A stretch of DNA of 64,000 nucleotides from Dietzia aerolata (GCF_014144865.1 NZ_JAALDM010000015.1:1-64000); one strand, 5' to 3'. Shown: positions 37,093-47,336, counted from the first letter of the stretch. Numbers and translations are program-made. Notes: generated from the sequence alone by a model not told the origin.

Positions 37093-38028
37093 TTACTCCT
37101 CGTCGGTGGTTCCATCACCTGACTGCTGCGCGAGGAAGCGCTCGAACTCAGCGCCGATCTCGTCGCCGGACGGCAGGGGTTTGCCGCCGGGGTTGAGCGA
37201 GTCCGAGCCCATACGGGCCTCCATGAACTCGTCGTACTGCTTCTCCATCTGTTCCACGGCCGTGAGGATCTCGGGATTGTGGGAGATCTGGGCGTTCACC
37301 TGCGCGGTGAAATCCTCGGCGGCCTTCTCCAGCTCCCCGGTGGGCAGGTCGAGTTCGCTGACCTTGCTGATGCTGTCGACGAGGTTGAGCACTGCCGCCG
37401 GGTAAGCGGTCTGGGACAGGTACTGCGGCACGTGCACGGTGAATCCGGCGGACGGGATCCCGTGCTCGGACATTCTCAGCTCGAGCAGTGAACCGACGTT
37501 CCCGGGAACCGAGAACTCGCCGGGCCAGGCGGTGAAGCCACGGATCAGGTCCACGTCGCTGGCATGGGCACTGGCATTGGTGGGGCGAGTGTGGGGCACA
37601 CCGAGAGGTATCGACCCCAGGCCGATGGACATGCGTACGCCGAAGGCCCCAGCGAGATCGACGACCGACTCGGTGAAGCCGTCCCAGCGCAGATCCGGCT
37701 CGAGTCCGGACAGCAGCAGGTAGGACGCGCCCTTCGTGTCCTTGACCGCGTGGATCTGGATGGCCGGCTCGTCGTATCCGGCGAAGTGGTCGAAGGAATA
37801 CTTCAAGTGCGGGCGCCGCGAGCGGTAGTCGATGAGCTGATCGACATCGAACTCGACGATCAACTGGGCGTCCTGGGAGTCGCGAAGGTGATCGGTCACG
37901 CCCTCGATCGCCTGCCCGGCGTCAGAAAATCCCTCGAGACCGTGGACGAGCACCGGCCCGCGGCCGTCCTCGGACCGCAGATCGGGAACGGGCTGGATCA
38001 GTCGGTACAGATCGCTGTGCCTGGCCAT
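37093..38028 (-). CDS. PAC2-family protein (Rv2714-like)
   Basis: This 311-residue protein belongs to the PAC2 (proteasome assembly chaperone 2-like) family. Recognisable parts are GPVLVHGLEGFSDAGQAIEG near residue 25, EFDVDQLIDYRSRRP, and GLGSIPLGVPHTRP with TAWPGEFSVPGN. The helical C-terminal part includes an acidic tail ending GTTDEE. In M. tuberculosis Rv2714 occupies a similar place near sigB and ideR. An ATG with GAGAGGAG upstream fixes the start. Its role in the cell is not established. A 13-bp tandem repeat lies just upstream. Confidence 0.88.
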   Translation of the reverse strand: MARHSDLYRLIQPVPDLRSEDGRGPVLVHGLEGFSDAGQAIEGVTDHLRDSQDAQLIVEFDVDQLIDYRSRRPHLKYSFDHFAGYDEPAIQIHAVKDTKGASYLLLSGLEPDLRWDGFTESVVDLAGAFGVRMSIGLGSIPLGVPHTRPTNASAHASDVDLIRGFTAWPGEFSVPGNVGSLLELRMSEHGIPSAGFTVHVPQYLSQTAYPAAVLNLVDSISKVSELDLPTGELEKAAEDFTAQVNAQISHNPEILTAVEQMEKQYDEFMEARMGSDSLNPGGKPLPSGDEIGAEFERFLAQQSGDGTTDEE

Positions 38029-38040
38029 GTCGACTCCTCT

Positions 38041-38066
38041 CGTTACCGCACCTCGTTACCGCACCT
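38041..38066. repeat. Perfect 13-bp tandem repeat upstream of the PAC2 start
   Basis: Two identical adjacent copies of CGTTACCGCACCT occupy 38041-38053 and 38054-38066. They lie 13-38 bases before the PAC2 start codon on the minus strand, within its leader or promoter. A slipped-strand duplication or a repeated regulatory element are both possible. Confidence 0.85.
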
Positions 38067-38317
38067 CGTCAGAGCGTGGACGGGGCTCGCGCGGTCGTCC
38101 ATTCGGGACGGATGCACACGCTTGTGTCAACGTCAGGCCGCTTCGGATGATTCCCCGCAAACTCTGGCGCGCTCCACAGGGGAGCGGCGTGAGGGGGCCG
38201 TGCGGGCTTTTCGGCCCCGTCGATGCCCGAGTGTTGTTGCCGGTGGAGGACACCTGCGGACCGCGTCTCGATCTGATGAGGCGGGGCCGCGCGAGGAGAG
38301 AAACGGGTGGACGACAA

Positions 38318-39496
38318 ATGGATTCACGGCAAGGACTCGGGGACGAGAACGCCGAGGAGGGCACGGACGAGCGCGAACATGTGGTGATCAAGACCATGGA
38401 GGAATTGATCGCCTCAGTTCCGCACCTGCTCGGGTTTCCGCCACCGCTGGGGTCGGTGGTGATGGTGTGCGAACGGATGATTGACGGTAGCCGCGGACCG
38501 GTGATGCGGGTGGATGTTCCGGGGCTGGTGGACGACGGAGCCCTAGACCCCGGCGATGACGAGCTGTTCGGTGGGTCTGCTGACTTCCGTGACTTCGACG
38601 ATCCGGATGATCCCTCATCTGACGCCCAAGGCGGGATGGGGATCCCGGGCGGGAGTTTCAACTGGGAGCCGATGAAGGGGCTGGCGCGGTTCTGTGCTCG
38701 TGCCGGGGTGGAGAGTGTGAGCGTGGTCGTCGTCCGCGAGAACTGTACGTCCGATGCGCTCGCCGCCCGGCAGGCGATCGATGCGGCGGCCGCGGCCGTC
38801 TACCTCCTCGAGCTGGCCGGCACGGCTGTCGTAGCTGCGTACGGTGTCGAGGAGTTCGAGGGCGGCGCACTGTGGGTGGACCTCCTCGGGATGGGCAGCG
38901 GGGTGCAGATCGATCCTGCGTCCACCCACATCGCGGCCGCGAATGCGTTTCTGGGTCGGACGGTCGCGACGTCAAGGGACGAGATCGTGCAGATGTATCT
39001 AGAGAGGGACTCCGATGCGTGCGAGGAGGCCGAATGGGCGCCGGGGCGGGCGAGGGATCGGCTCGCCGGTTCTGTGATGTCACGGTCGGCGTCCGAGGCG
39101 ATGGTCATCCGTCACGACAGGGCGGCCCTGCGGTTGGAATCGGGTGGAGAGATCGACGACGACGAGCTGGCCGTCATCGGGAGGGGACTGCTGTCGGTGT
39201 CCGTCCGTGACGAGGTGTATCGGCGGTTGGCGTCGCACCTGTTGGAGGAGGTCGACGGCCGCCGCATGCTGTGGTGGGCTCTGGCCCGCCGGCGGCCCGC
39301 GAGGGAACGGTCCGTGGCGTTGCTCCTGTTGGGTGCCGCCTCGTATTTCGACGGCGCGGGTGTGCATGCGGGGGCTGCCTTCGATGCGGCGCTTGAGGCT
39401 GATCCGGCGAACACGTTTGCCCAGACCCTCAAGGATGGTTTGGATTCCGGCTTTCCGCCGGAACGTCTCCGGTGGGCGGCCTCAGCCGCGGCATGA
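38318..39496 (+). CDS. DUF4192 family protein
   Basis: This 392-residue soluble protein has the DUF4192 pattern: VVIKTMEELIASVPHLLGFPPPLGSVVMV at its N-terminal end (a 29-residue block beginning near residue 22), then VSVVVVRENCTSDALAARQAI and a C-terminal DEVYRRLASHLLEEV, WWALARRRP and AASYFDGAGVHAGAAFD region. That last region resembles a TPR-like helical repeat. ATG 38318 was chosen over the much longer open frame because the family begins near here and GAGGAGAG lies upstream. Function is unknown. It is divergent from PAC2 and convergent with galE. Confidence 0.82.
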   Translation: MDSRQGLGDENAEEGTDEREHVVIKTMEELIASVPHLLGFPPPLGSVVMVCERMIDGSRGPVMRVDVPGLVDDGALDPGDDELFGGSADFRDFDDPDDPSSDAQGGMGIPGGSFNWEPMKGLARFCARAGVESVSVVVVRENCTSDALAARQAIDAAAAAVYLLELAGTAVVAAYGVEEFEGGALWVDLLGMGSGVQIDPASTHIAAANAFLGRTVATSRDEIVQMYLERDSDACEEAEWAPGRARDRLAGSVMSRSASEAMVIRHDRAALRLESGGEIDDDELAVIGRGLLSVSVRDEVYRRLASHLLEEVDGRRMLWWALARRRPARERSVALLLLGAASYFDGAGVHAGAAFDAALEADPANTFAQTLKDGLDSGFPPERLRWAASAAA

Positions 39497-39531
39497 GGGC
39501 CGAGCGGCGACGCGGAGGCCAGTGAGAAGGT

Positions 39532-39572
39532 GAATCCGCCGGACACCCGTGGGGCGGGCGTCCGGCGGATTC
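39532..39572. terminator. Shared terminator between DUF4192 and galE
   Basis: A 13-bp perfect stem (39532-39544 with 39560-39572) can extend inward with one mismatch. It sits between the stops of two convergent genes. T-runs are weak on both sides, but location and stem strength support a bidirectional terminator. Confidence 0.7.
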
Positions 39573-39607
39573 GGCAAGGCGAAGGCAAGACCCTCAGCGT
39601 TGAGCGT

Positions 39608-40588
39608 TCAGCGAGGAGCCGAGTGGGCGCGATCGCCGAGGTTGGAGGTGAATGCCCAGGCATCTTCGACGACCGTTCGCAGGTCCGTCCGGGAGGGCGA
39701 CCAGCCCAGTTCGTCGATGGCTTTGGAACTCGATGCGACCAACACTGCGGGATCCCCGGCGCGGCGTGGCGCGATGACGTCCGGAATCGGATGTCCGGTG
39801 ACCTCACGACAGACGTCGATCACCTCGCGGACCGAGAAGCCTTCCCCGCTGCCGAGGTTGAGGATGCGATGCACCCCGGCGGAGTTTGTTTCCAGGGCGA
39901 GCACGTGGGCGTCGGCCAGGTCGGCGACGTGGATGTAATCCCTGACGCAGGTGCCGTCCGGCGTCGGCCAGTCGTCACCGAACACCTTGATGTCCTCGCG
40001 ATGCCCCAAGGCCACCTGCAGCACCAGGGGTATGAGGTGGGTCTCCACGACGCGGTTCTCGCCAGCAGATCCGTATGCGCCGGCCACGTTGAAGTACCGG
40101 AGGCTGGTGGCTGCGAGTCCATGGGCCTTGGCGTACGAGGTGATCGCGTGGTCGATCGCGAGCTTGGTAGCTCCGTAGGTGTTGGTCGGCCGGGTCGGCA
40201 TGTCCTCGGTGATGGGAACCTGCTCCGGCTCGCCGTAGGTCGCCGCGGTGGAGGAGAAGACCAGATTGTCCACTCCGGTGCTCCGCATCGCGTCGAGCAG
40301 GGTGAGCGAGGTGACCACATTGCCCTGCCAGTACTCGCCCGGCTTCTCCACCGATTCGCCGACGAGCGACCGGGCCGCAAAGTGCAGAACCCCGTCGAAA
40401 GTCGAGTCGAGGACATCCCCGATCTTCGTTGCGACATCGCCCTCGATGAAGGTCGCACCCTCTGGGATCCCGTCGCGATTACCCGTCGACAGATCGTCGA
40501 GAATCACGACCTCGTGCCCGCGTTCGAGCAGGACGGTCGCACAGACGCCGCCGACGTAGCCGGCCCCACCGGTGACGAGAAGCTTCAC
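39608..40588 (-). CDS. galE: UDP-glucose 4-epimerase
   Basis: This 326-residue short-chain dehydrogenase interconverts UDP-glucose and UDP-galactose, which supplies galactofuranose precursors for the arabinogalactan of mycolic-acid bacteria. The NAD-binding motif is [20 protein letters not shown] at the N terminus, the catalytic YxxxK is in YGATKLAID near residue 147, and [23 protein letters not shown] is a typical C-terminal segment. The GTG start overlaps the stop of the DtxR gene. The dtxR-galE pair is conserved in Corynebacterium. Confidence 0.94.
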   Translation of the reverse strand: MKLLVTGGAGYVGGVCATVLLERGHEVVILDDLSTGNRDGIPEGATFIEGDVATKIGDVLDSTFDGVLHFAARSLVGESVEKPGEYWQGNVVTSLTLLDAMRSTGVDNLVFSSTAATYGEPEQVPITEDMPTRPTNTYGATKLAIDHAITSYAKAHGLAATSLRYFNVAGAYGSAGENRVVETHLIPLVLQVALGHREDIKVFGDDWPTPDGTCVRDYIHVADLADAHVLALETNSAGVHRILNLGSGEGFSVREVIDVCREVTGHPIPDVIAPRRAGDPAVLVASSSKAIDELGWSPSRTDLRTVVEDAWAFTSNLGDRAHSAPR

Positions 40589-41271
40589 AGGATCTCGACC
40601 TGGATCGCGTGGGCGTGATCCCCGTCGATCTCGACAGTCTGTCCCGACCCGGAATCGAGCTCCACGAGGTGGCCTCGACGCGTGGCGGTGACGGTCTTGA
40701 GCGGCTCGACACCCGTGGCCCGGAACTCCGTGATCAGCTCGATGTCGATCTGAACATTTTCCCCGATCGCCTGAATGCGGACCTGATGCGGCACGTCCGC
40801 CTCGAGCTCGGACAACCGCACGTAGGTCGGCGGTTCACCAACCGTGGCGTCGTACCCGATCCGGTCGAGTCCCGGGATGGGGTTGCCGTAGGGGGAGGTG
40901 AGCGGATCATCGAGTACCTCGATGAGACGCCGCTCGACGTCATCGCTCATCACGTGTTCCCAGCGGCAGGCCTCGGCATGGACCTTCTCCAGTTCCAAGC
41001 CGATCACGTCGACCAGCAGTCGCTCGGCGAGACGGTGCTTGCGCATCACATCCACGGCCAGTTCGCGGCCGGTCGGTGTGAGCTGGAGATGCCGGTCCGG
41101 TGCCACCAGGACGAGCCCGTCCCGCTCCATACGAGCCACGGTCTGGCTCACCGTCGGTCCACTCTGCTCGAGGCGTTCGGCGATCCGCGCACGCAGCGGG
41201 ATGACACCTTCCTCCTCGAGCTCATAGATAGTGCGGAGGTACATCTCGGTGGTGTCCACCAGGTCCTTCAC
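40585..41271 (-). CDS. ideR: Iron-dependent repressor of the DtxR/IdeR family
   Basis: This 228-residue iron-activated repressor controls siderophore and iron storage genes. All metal ligands of IdeR line up at the same residue numbers: Met10, His79, Glu83, His98, Cys102, Glu105 and His106. The N-terminal winged helix contains [17 protein letters not shown]. An SH3-like C-terminal domain is present (residues about 145-228), as in DtxR and IdeR but not in MntR. The GTG at 41271 fixes the standard length, and the residue numbering supports it. The 3' end overlaps galE by four bases. Confidence 0.96.
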   Translation of the reverse strand: MKDLVDTTEMYLRTIYELEEEGVIPLRARIAERLEQSGPTVSQTVARMERDGLVLVAPDRHLQLTPTGRELAVDVMRKHRLAERLLVDVIGLELEKVHAEACRWEHVMSDDVERRLIEVLDDPLTSPYGNPIPGLDRIGYDATVGEPPTYVRLSELEADVPHQVRIQAIGENVQIDIELITEFRATGVEPLKTVTATRRGHLVELDSGSGQTVEIDGDHAHAIQVEIL

Positions 41272-41508
41272 GCTGCAGTCCTCCGAGTTGAAAATCGGTT
41301 GAGAGAGTACGTACTGATGCGCGTGCATGACACGCCCGCGCGCAGTGTTCGCAATGAGCCTACCGTCGGTGCACGAACCGGGGTGGAGGCCTCGCAATCC
41401 GGGGTCTGGGTGGCGGGTGCCGCGTAGATTTGCGGAAGACGCATTCCTCGGGAGAGCCCGGGGGCGCGGGGCCGGGAACCACCCGGCGATATGGGGAGGA
41501 CGGTGACC

Positions 41509-42741
41509 ATGTCGGGCATCCGGGACGGAGTCGCGGCGAAGGTGGTGTGGAGCCCGTCGTTGCTGCAATACCGCCACTCGAGGGACCACCCGATGAGTCC
41601 GCGGCGGCTAGATCTGACGATGTCGTTGGCTACCGAACTCGGACTTCTCGAAGGGGTCGAATTGCTCGATCCCGGCACGGCGTCCGACGAGGAACTTCTG
41701 CGGGTCCACACGTCGCGCTACATCGACACGGTCAAGGCGGCGGGTGATCTGCCGCCCGGTGAGCACGTGGGGATGAGTCACGGACTGGGAACGGCCGATA
41801 ATCCGACCTTCCCGGCGATGCACGAGGCCAGCGCGGCGGTCGCCGGTGGAACTCTCGCAGCCGCCCGCGCGATCGCCGACGGTGTGGCGAACAAAGCGAT
41901 CTCGGTGGCCGGCGGCATGCACCATGCGATGCCGGCGGCAGCAGCTGGCTTCTGTGTGTACAACGACGCCGCGGTCGCCATCAGTTGGTTGCTCGACAAC
42001 GGATATGACCGCATCGCCTATGTCGACATCGACGTTCACCACGGTGACGGGGTGCAGACGGCCTTCTATGAGGATCCGCGGGTGCTCACGGTCTCGCTGC
42101 ATCAGCATCCCGCCACCTTGTGGCCGTCGACGGGCTGGGCTTCCGAGATCGGAGTCGGCCGGGCCGAGGGCGCTGCCGTCAACCTCGCCTACCTGCCCGC
42201 GGCGACCGACAGCCTGTGGCTTCGCGGATTCCACGCCGTGGTACCCGGCCTGCTCCGCACCTTCGAACCGCAGATCATCGTCCTGCAGGCCGGATGCGAT
42301 TCGCATCGCGAGGACCCCCTCGCGGACCTGTCGCTCAGTGTCGACGGGCACCGACAGTCCTACCTCGATGTGATCGCGTTGGCCGACGAGATCTGCGAGG
42401 GCCGTCTCATCGCGATCGGGGGCGGCGGCTACGAGCTGGTCCGTGTCGTGCCACGGTCCTGGACGCATCTCATCGGTGCGGTGCTCGGTTCGCCGGTGGC
42501 CCCGGACACGGTGATTCCCGAGCAGTGGCGCGAGATGGCCAGGCAGTTGACGGTGCCGGAACGGGTGCCCGAGACCATGACCGACGGTGAGTTGCCCGAG
42601 TTCACGCCGTGGGAGCCGACCGGTGCGGACCGTGGAGTCGAGATCGATCGGTCGCTGGCGAGGTTGGACCAATCGATTCTGGACACACGCCGGTCGGTGT
42701 TTCCCCTTCACGGACTCGACCCGGACGATCCCCGGGACTGA
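41509..42741 (+). CDS. acuC: AcuC-like protein deacetylase (histone deacetylase family)
   Basis: This 410-residue enzyme belongs to the class I HDAC-like family and probably removes acetyl groups from lysine side chains. The active-site elements are [14 protein letters not shown] (tandem His), [13 protein letters not shown] (zinc ligands), [15 protein letters not shown] and [11 protein letters not shown] 41509 follows GGGGAGGA at a good distance; ATG 41491 is the alternative. It lies just ahead of a GNAT-type protein acetyltransferase gene on the same strand, an arrangement that suggests a writer-eraser pair. It is divergent from ideR. Confidence 0.9.
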   Translation: MSGIRDGVAAKVVWSPSLLQYRHSRDHPMSPRRLDLTMSLATELGLLEGVELLDPGTASDEELLRVHTSRYIDTVKAAGDLPPGEHVGMSHGLGTADNPTFPAMHEASAAVAGGTLAAARAIADGVANKAISVAGGMHHAMPAAAAGFCVYNDAAVAISWLLDNGYDRIAYVDIDVHHGDGVQTAFYEDPRVLTVSLHQHPATLWPSTGWASEIGVGRAEGAAVNLAYLPAATDSLWLRGFHAVVPGLLRTFEPQIIVLQAGCDSHREDPLADLSLSVDGHRQSYLDVIALADEICEGRLIAIGGGGYELVRVVPRSWTHLIGAVLGSPVAPDTVIPEQWREMARQLTVPERVPETMTDGELPEFTPWEPTGADRGVEIDRSLARLDQSILDTRRSVFPLHGLDPDDPRD

Positions 42742-42808
42742 TCGACGGTTCACGACCGCATCACCATGACCGTTGACCGACCGACCGATCCCCTCGATGG
42801 AGAATCCC

Positions 42809-45631
42809 ATGACGAATCCCGGTGACGATTCCACCAGTGATCCGGAGACACCGACCACGACGACAACTCCGGTGACGACGCCCCCGGCCTCGCAGGCCGC
42901 TGCGGCACCAGCGGTGGAGCCACCGGAGCATGCCTCCACCGACACGTCAGTGGATGTCTACCCGGAGGGGTACCCGCACGAGTGGGCGGCGGATGTGCTC
43001 GGATCCGACGGCCGGGCGGTTCGCATCCGGCCCATCGTGCCGGGAGACTCGGAGAAGGTCTCGCGGTTCCATACGAGCTTGTCGGACCGTACGCGCTATC
43101 TGCGCTATTTCGGCTCACGGGACGTCCTGTCTGATCGTGAGCTACACCGGATGACCAACGTCGACTATCGCGACCGCATGGCGTTCGTGGCCGAACTCGG
43201 TGCCGAGATCATCGGTATGGCGATCTATGAGCGGCTACCGGACTCCACGTTCGCCGAGGTCGCTTTCACCATCTCGGACCAGCACCAGGGACGTGGCCTC
43301 GGGTCGATCTTCCTCGAGCACCTCGCCGGTGCGGCCGCGGAATGCGGGATCGACCATTTCGAGGCCGAGGTCCTCTCCGAGAATCGGTCGATGATCCAGG
43401 TCTTCCGCCGGGCCGGCTATGAGATCTCCCGGTCGTTCGACGGATCGAGCCTGCACCTCGAGTTCGCCATCGACCCGACCGAGGCGTTGACGAATGTCCG
43501 CAACTCGCGGGAGGCGGCCGCCGAGGCGCGCAGCGTCGCCAGGGTCCTCAATCCCGGCTCGGTGGCCGTGATCGGCGCCTCCGACCAGGTGGGCAAGATC
43601 GGTCACACCGTGCTGCGCAACCTCATCGCCAACGGTTTCTCCGGGCCGGTGTATCCGGTCAACTCGGACGCGAACTCCGTGCAGTCGGTGCGTGCCTATG
43701 CCAGCGTCCGGGATATTCCTGACCCGGTGGACCTGGCTGTTGTCGCAGTGCCTGCCGCATCGATGTCAGAGGTACTGGACGACTGCCTGTCCAAGGGCGT
43801 GTCGACGTTGGTCGTCATCTCGGCGGGATTCTCCGACGTCGGTAGCGCGGGTGTGGTGTCGGAACGACGCCTGGTCAGTGAAGCCCGGGCTCACGGGATG
43901 CGGGTGGTGGGTCCGAACGCGCTCGGCGTGATCAACAGCTCCGCGGATGTCCGGCTGAATGCCACTCTCGCCGAACTCGTCCCGGGACCCGGGCGGGTCG
44001 GGTTCTTCTGCCAGTCCGGTGCACTGGGCATCACGATTCTGGCCGCAGCGGCCAGACGCAGGCTCGGATTGTCGACGTTCGTGTCCGCAGGAAACCGCGC
44101 GGACGTCTCCGGCAATGACCTGATGCAGTACTGGGACACCGATTCGGCCACGGAAGTGGTGCTCCTCTATCTCGAGAGCTTCGGTAACGCGAGAAAGTTC
44201 TCCCGGATCGCTCGCCGAATCGCCCGCAACAAGCCGGTAGTGGTCGTGCGGCGCGCATCGGATGATCTCGAGTCCGGCGTCGAGGGACTCACCGCGAACG
44301 CGATCCGCGGCCTGTTCCGCGACTCCGGTCTCATCCAGGTCGACTCGATCACGGACATGTTCGACACCGCCACGCTTCTCGCCTACCAGCCACTGCCAGC
44401 CGGGGGCAGGCTGGCGATTGTCGGGAACTCGTCCGCCGTCGCACGTCTCGGCGGCGACGCGGCCCGCATGCAGGGGTTCACCGTCGCCCACTCGGTCGAC
44501 CTGGGGGCAGGCGCGAGCCCGGAAGAGTTCCGGACAGCGATCTCGGATTCGTTGGCACGGGACGAGGTGGACTCGGTGCTGACGGTGTTCGTCCCGCCCG
44601 TGGCCACCGAACCGGATGCGTACGCCGGAGCGATCCAGGCAGCCGCCTCGGGAAGTGAGAAACCCGTCGTGAGTACGTTCCTCGCGGGGGAGGGGCTTCC
44701 CGAAGGGCTGACGGTGACCGACGACTCCGGCGTCGCCTCACGTGGGTCGATTCCCTCCTACCCGTACCCCGAGCGAGCTGTGTCAGCGCTCGTGAGGGCT
44801 CGGCGCTACGCCGAATGGCTGGATCAGCCCGCCGAGGAGCCCGCCGAGTTCGCGGATATCGATCGGAAGCGGGCACGGGAACTGGTCGACTCGTTGTGCC
44901 AGCTCAATGCTGGCGTCGATGCGTTCTCTCTGACACAGGGCCAGGTCCGTGCGCTACTCGAGTGCTATGGCATCGACATCATCGACTACCGCGTTGCTAC
45001 AGATGTTGAGCAGGCGGTGATGGCGGCCGACGAGCTCGGCTACCCGGTCGCGGTGAAGGCGATGGGTGAGGAGTGGCGCACCCGGAGCGACCAATCAGGG
45101 GTGCGGTTGGATCTGGCTGATGCGACTGCGGTCCGGCACGCCTTCGACTACCTGCAGTCCACGACCGGGTCGCGATCACTGCATGTGCAGAAGATGGCGA
45201 CCAAGGGGGTCGCGGTGACCATCCGAGTGGCCGACCATCCGATCTTCGGGTCGCTGATCTCGTTCGGCCTGTCCGGAATTCTCTCGGACCTGTTGGCTGA
45301 CCGGGCCTTCAGCACCCTGCCGATCACCCCGTCAGAGGCGGCCGCGTTGCTCGACCGTCCCCGGGCAGCACCGATCCTGGACGGGTACGCGGGAGATGCA
45401 CCGGTGGACAGGGAGGCGCTAGTCGAACTGATGGGCAGGGTGTCGTGCTTGGCGGAGGACATCCCGGAGTTGCGTCGGCTGTCACTGGATCCCGGGCTCG
45501 TCGCTCCCGAAGGACTGTCTGTGCTCTATGCCAGCGTGACGCTCGGACCCCCGCCGTTGTACAGCGGCGACGAAGGCCCACGCCGCCTCCGCTCACTGGG
45601 AGCGGACGCGCTGACAGATCAGACGCGCTGA
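42809..45631 (+). CDS. GNAT protein acetyltransferase fused to acyl-CoA synthetase-like domains (PatA type)
   Basis: This 940-residue protein has an N-terminal GNAT acetyltransferase domain (about residues 50-220, with the acetyl-CoA motif QHQGRGLGSIF) followed by NDP-forming acyl-CoA synthetase-like domains: CoA-binding (VAVIGASDQVGKIGHTVLR), succinyl-CoA ligase-like (GFFCQSGALGITI) and a C-terminal ATP-grasp region. GNAT-first order is that of Streptomyces PatA, which acetylates acetyl-CoA synthetase; the Salmonella enzyme has the reverse order. ATG 42809 follows GGAGAA; TTG 42773 and ATG 42797 are alternatives. A Thr/Pro-rich leader precedes the GNAT domain. Confidence 0.88.
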   Translation: MTNPGDDSTSDPETPTTTTTPVTTPPASQAAAAPAVEPPEHASTDTSVDVYPEGYPHEWAADVLGSDGRAVRIRPIVPGDSEKVSRFHTSLSDRTRYLRYFGSRDVLSDRELHRMTNVDYRDRMAFVAELGAEIIGMAIYERLPDSTFAEVAFTISDQHQGRGLGSIFLEHLAGAAAECGIDHFEAEVLSENRSMIQVFRRAGYEISRSFDGSSLHLEFAIDPTEALTNVRNSREAAAEARSVARVLNPGSVAVIGASDQVGKIGHTVLRNLIANGFSGPVYPVNSDANSVQSVRAYASVRDIPDPVDLAVVAVPAASMSEVLDDCLSKGVSTLVVISAGFSDVGSAGVVSERRLVSEARAHGMRVVGPNALGVINSSADVRLNATLAELVPGPGRVGFFCQSGALGITILAAAARRRLGLSTFVSAGNRADVSGNDLMQYWDTDSATEVVLLYLESFGNARKFSRIARRIARNKPVVVVRRASDDLESGVEGLTANAIRGLFRDSGLIQVDSITDMFDTATLLAYQPLPAGGRLAIVGNSSAVARLGGDAARMQGFTVAHSVDLGAGASPEEFRTAISDSLARDEVDSVLTVFVPPVATEPDAYAGAIQAAASGSEKPVVSTFLAGEGLPEGLTVTDDSGVASRGSIPSYPYPERAVSALVRARRYAEWLDQPAEEPAEFADIDRKRARELVDSLCQLNAGVDAFSLTQGQVRALLECYGIDIIDYRVATDVEQAVMAADELGYPVAVKAMGEEWRTRSDQSGVRLDLADATAVRHAFDYLQSTTGSRSLHVQKMATKGVAVTIRVADHPIFGSLISFGLSGILSDLLADRAFSTLPITPSEAAALLDRPRAAPILDGYAGDAPVDREALVELMGRVSCLAEDIPELRRLSLDPGLVAPEGLSVLYASVTLGPPPLYSGDEGPRRLRSLGADALTDQTR

Positions 45632-45710
45632 CAGAGCGGGTGGGTTGAGGAAATTCGACGCGCGGACTGAGCGCAGACGCGCTGGGGGAGCTGGACGAGC
45701 CGAGAATGAG

Positions 45711-45740
45711 GAACGGCCCCGCTGGGAAGCGGGGCCGTTC
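45711..45740. terminator. Shared terminator between PatA-type gene and sigB
   Basis: A perfect 13-bp GC-rich stem (45711-45723 with 45728-45740) with a 4-base loop lies between the convergent acetyltransferase and sigB genes. On the minus strand it is followed by CTCATTCT, and on the plus strand by TCTGCACG. Confidence 0.8.
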
Positions 45741-45756
45741 TCTGCACGAGCGGGTG

Positions 45757-46725
45757 TCAGCTGGCGTAGGAACGCAGCTTGTCGGCGCGGCGCCCCTCGC
45801 GGAGCTTGGCCATGACCTCGCGCTCGATCTGACGGACACGCTCACGGGACAGACCGAACCGCTTACCGATCTGATCGAGAGTGCGTGGCTGACCGTCATT
45901 GAGGCCGAAACGCAGAGTGATGACCTGCTGCTCCCGCTCATCAAGTGTGGACAGGACCGCCCGGACATCCGAGTGCATGACGTTGGTCACGACCGTGTTC
46001 TCGGCGCTGATCGCCTCGGCGTCCTCGATGAAGTCGCCCAGGGGCGCCTCCTCGTCCGCACCGACCGGCATGTCCAGGCTGACCGGATCACGCGAGTGAT
46101 CGAGCAGTTCCTCGATCTTGTGGGCCGGGATGCCCGACTCCTCCGCGAGCTCCTCGAGCGTGGACTCACGACCGAGCTGCTGGTGCAGCTCACGCTTGAT
46201 GCGCGCGAGCTTGTTCACCTGCTCGACGAGATGCACTGGGAGGCGGATTGTGCGCGACTGATCTGCCATACCGCGCGTGATGGCCTGGCGGATCCACCAG
46301 GTGGCGTAGGTGGAGAACTTGAAGCCCTTGGCGTAATCGAACTTCTCCATCGCGCGAATCAGCCCGAGGTTGCCCTCCTGGATCAGATCGAGCAGCGGCA
46401 TCCCGCGGCCGGTGTAGCGCTTGGCCAGCGAGACCACCAGACGCAGGTTGGCCTCGAGCAGGTGCGCCCGCGCGGCCTCACCTTCCTGGACGATCACCGC
46501 GAGGTCAGCCTTCTTCACCGGACCCAGGCGCTTCTTGGTGGCGAGCAGATGCTTTGCGTACAGCCCGGCCTCGATGCGCTTCGACAGCTCCACCTCGTCC
46601 TCGGCATTGAGCAGGGCGGTCTTACCGATCCCGTTGAGGTAGACACGAACCAGGTCAGCGCTGGGGCTCTGACCTTCCGAATCCGCCTCCGTCCGAAGAT
46701 CCGATCGAGTGGTGGCTGACGTCAT
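45757..46725 (-). CDS. sigB: RNA polymerase sigma factor SigB
   Basis: This 322-residue group 2 sigma-70 factor directs stress and stationary-phase transcription. It has region 1.2 ([20 protein letters not shown]), region 2 ([19 protein letters not shown]), and region 4 ([15 protein letters not shown]-like, here [13 protein letters not shown]). The long region 1.1 with Lys/Ala repeats seen in the sigA gene of this window is absent, which separates the two. It sits 173 bases downstream of dtd and has its own ECF-type promoter upstream. ideR nearby matches sigB-ideR linkage in mycobacteria. Confidence 0.95.
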   Translation of the reverse strand: MTSATTRSDLRTEADSEGQSPSADLVRVYLNGIGKTALLNAEDEVELSKRIEAGLYAKHLLATKKRLGPVKKADLAVIVQEGEAARAHLLEANLRLVVSLAKRYTGRGMPLLDLIQEGNLGLIRAMEKFDYAKGFKFSTYATWWIRQAITRGMADQSRTIRLPVHLVEQVNKLARIKRELHQQLGRESTLEELAEESGIPAHKIEELLDHSRDPVSLDMPVGADEEAPLGDFIEDAEAISAENTVVTNVMHSDVRAVLSTLDEREQQVITLRFGLNDGQPRTLDQIGKRFGLSRERVRQIEREVMAKLREGRRADKLRSYAS

Positions 46726-46819
46726 GTCTCCTCCTCCTGCCTGGCCCGGAAACGGGGCCGGCGGTCGGTCGCTGGTGGACGGATCAGGGTCGTGTCCGTT
46801 AATCGGTCACGTATACCTA

Positions 46820-46847
46820 CAACGGAGGGAGTTCCCGGAATGTTCCC
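46820..46847 (-). promoter_or_regulatory. ECF-sigma (SigE/SigH-type) promoter of sigB
   Basis: On the minus strand GGGAAC (46842-46847) is followed after 17 bases by CGTTG (46820-46824). This fits the GGAAC-N17/18-GTT promoter class recognised by SigE and SigH in mycobacteria and corynebacteria, which are known to drive sigB. Start of transcription would be about 85 bases before the sigB ATG. A second GGGAAC lies within the spacer. Confidence 0.6.
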
Positions 46848-46898
46848 GGCGAGATGATTTCGGTCACGCCGAGTACCGAAGATCCGGGAATCGGCGGG

Positions 46899-47336
46899 TC
46901 AGCGGGAGCTCGGGGTCTCGATCAGGACGGTGAACGGGCCGTCATTGACCGAATGGACCTGCATCATCGCCCCGAAAACCCCGGTTTCGACCCGCAGGCC
47001 GCGCTCGCGGAGGCCCCGGACGACAGAGTCCACCATCGGCTCGGCGACCGGACCCCGCGCGGCCTTCGACCACGACGGCCGCCGGCCCTTTGAGGTCTCA
47101 CCCATCAACGTGAATTGACTCACCACGAGGACCGGGGCGCCTACGTCTACAGCACTCGACTCGTCATGCAGGATCCGTAATTCGGAGATCTTGCGCACCA
47201 TGGTGGCGATGTCGGCGTCGTCGTCGTCGACAGATACTCCCACCAGGACCAACAGCCCCGGACCAGGGAGGGCTCCCACCACGGTGCCGTCGACCGTCAC
47301 CGACGCCTCGGTGACGCGCGAGACCACGGCCTTCAC
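46899..47336 (-). CDS. dtd: D-aminoacyl-tRNA deacylase
   Basis: This 145-residue enzyme releases D-amino acids from mischarged tRNA. It starts [17 protein letters not shown] and has both active-site motifs, VVSQFTLMG near residue 71 and [11 protein letters not shown] near residue 130. The GTG at 47336 gives the normal length and overlaps the methyltransferase stop (GTGA). It is the last gene of a minus-strand set DUF3099-methyltransferase-dtd, followed by sigB with its own promoter. Confidence 0.94.
   Translation of the reverse strand: MKAVVSRVTEASVTVDGTVVGALPGPGLLVLVGVSVDDDDADIATMVRKISELRILHDESSAVDVGAPVLVVSQFTLMGETSKGRRPSWSKAARGPVAEPMVDSVVRGLRERGLRVETGVFGAMMQVHSVNDGPFTVLIETPSSR

Noticed and set aside
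41608-42945. 445-residue minus-strand frame opposite acuC
   Set aside because: It is antisense to a gene with all HDAC-type active-site residues and has biased composition.
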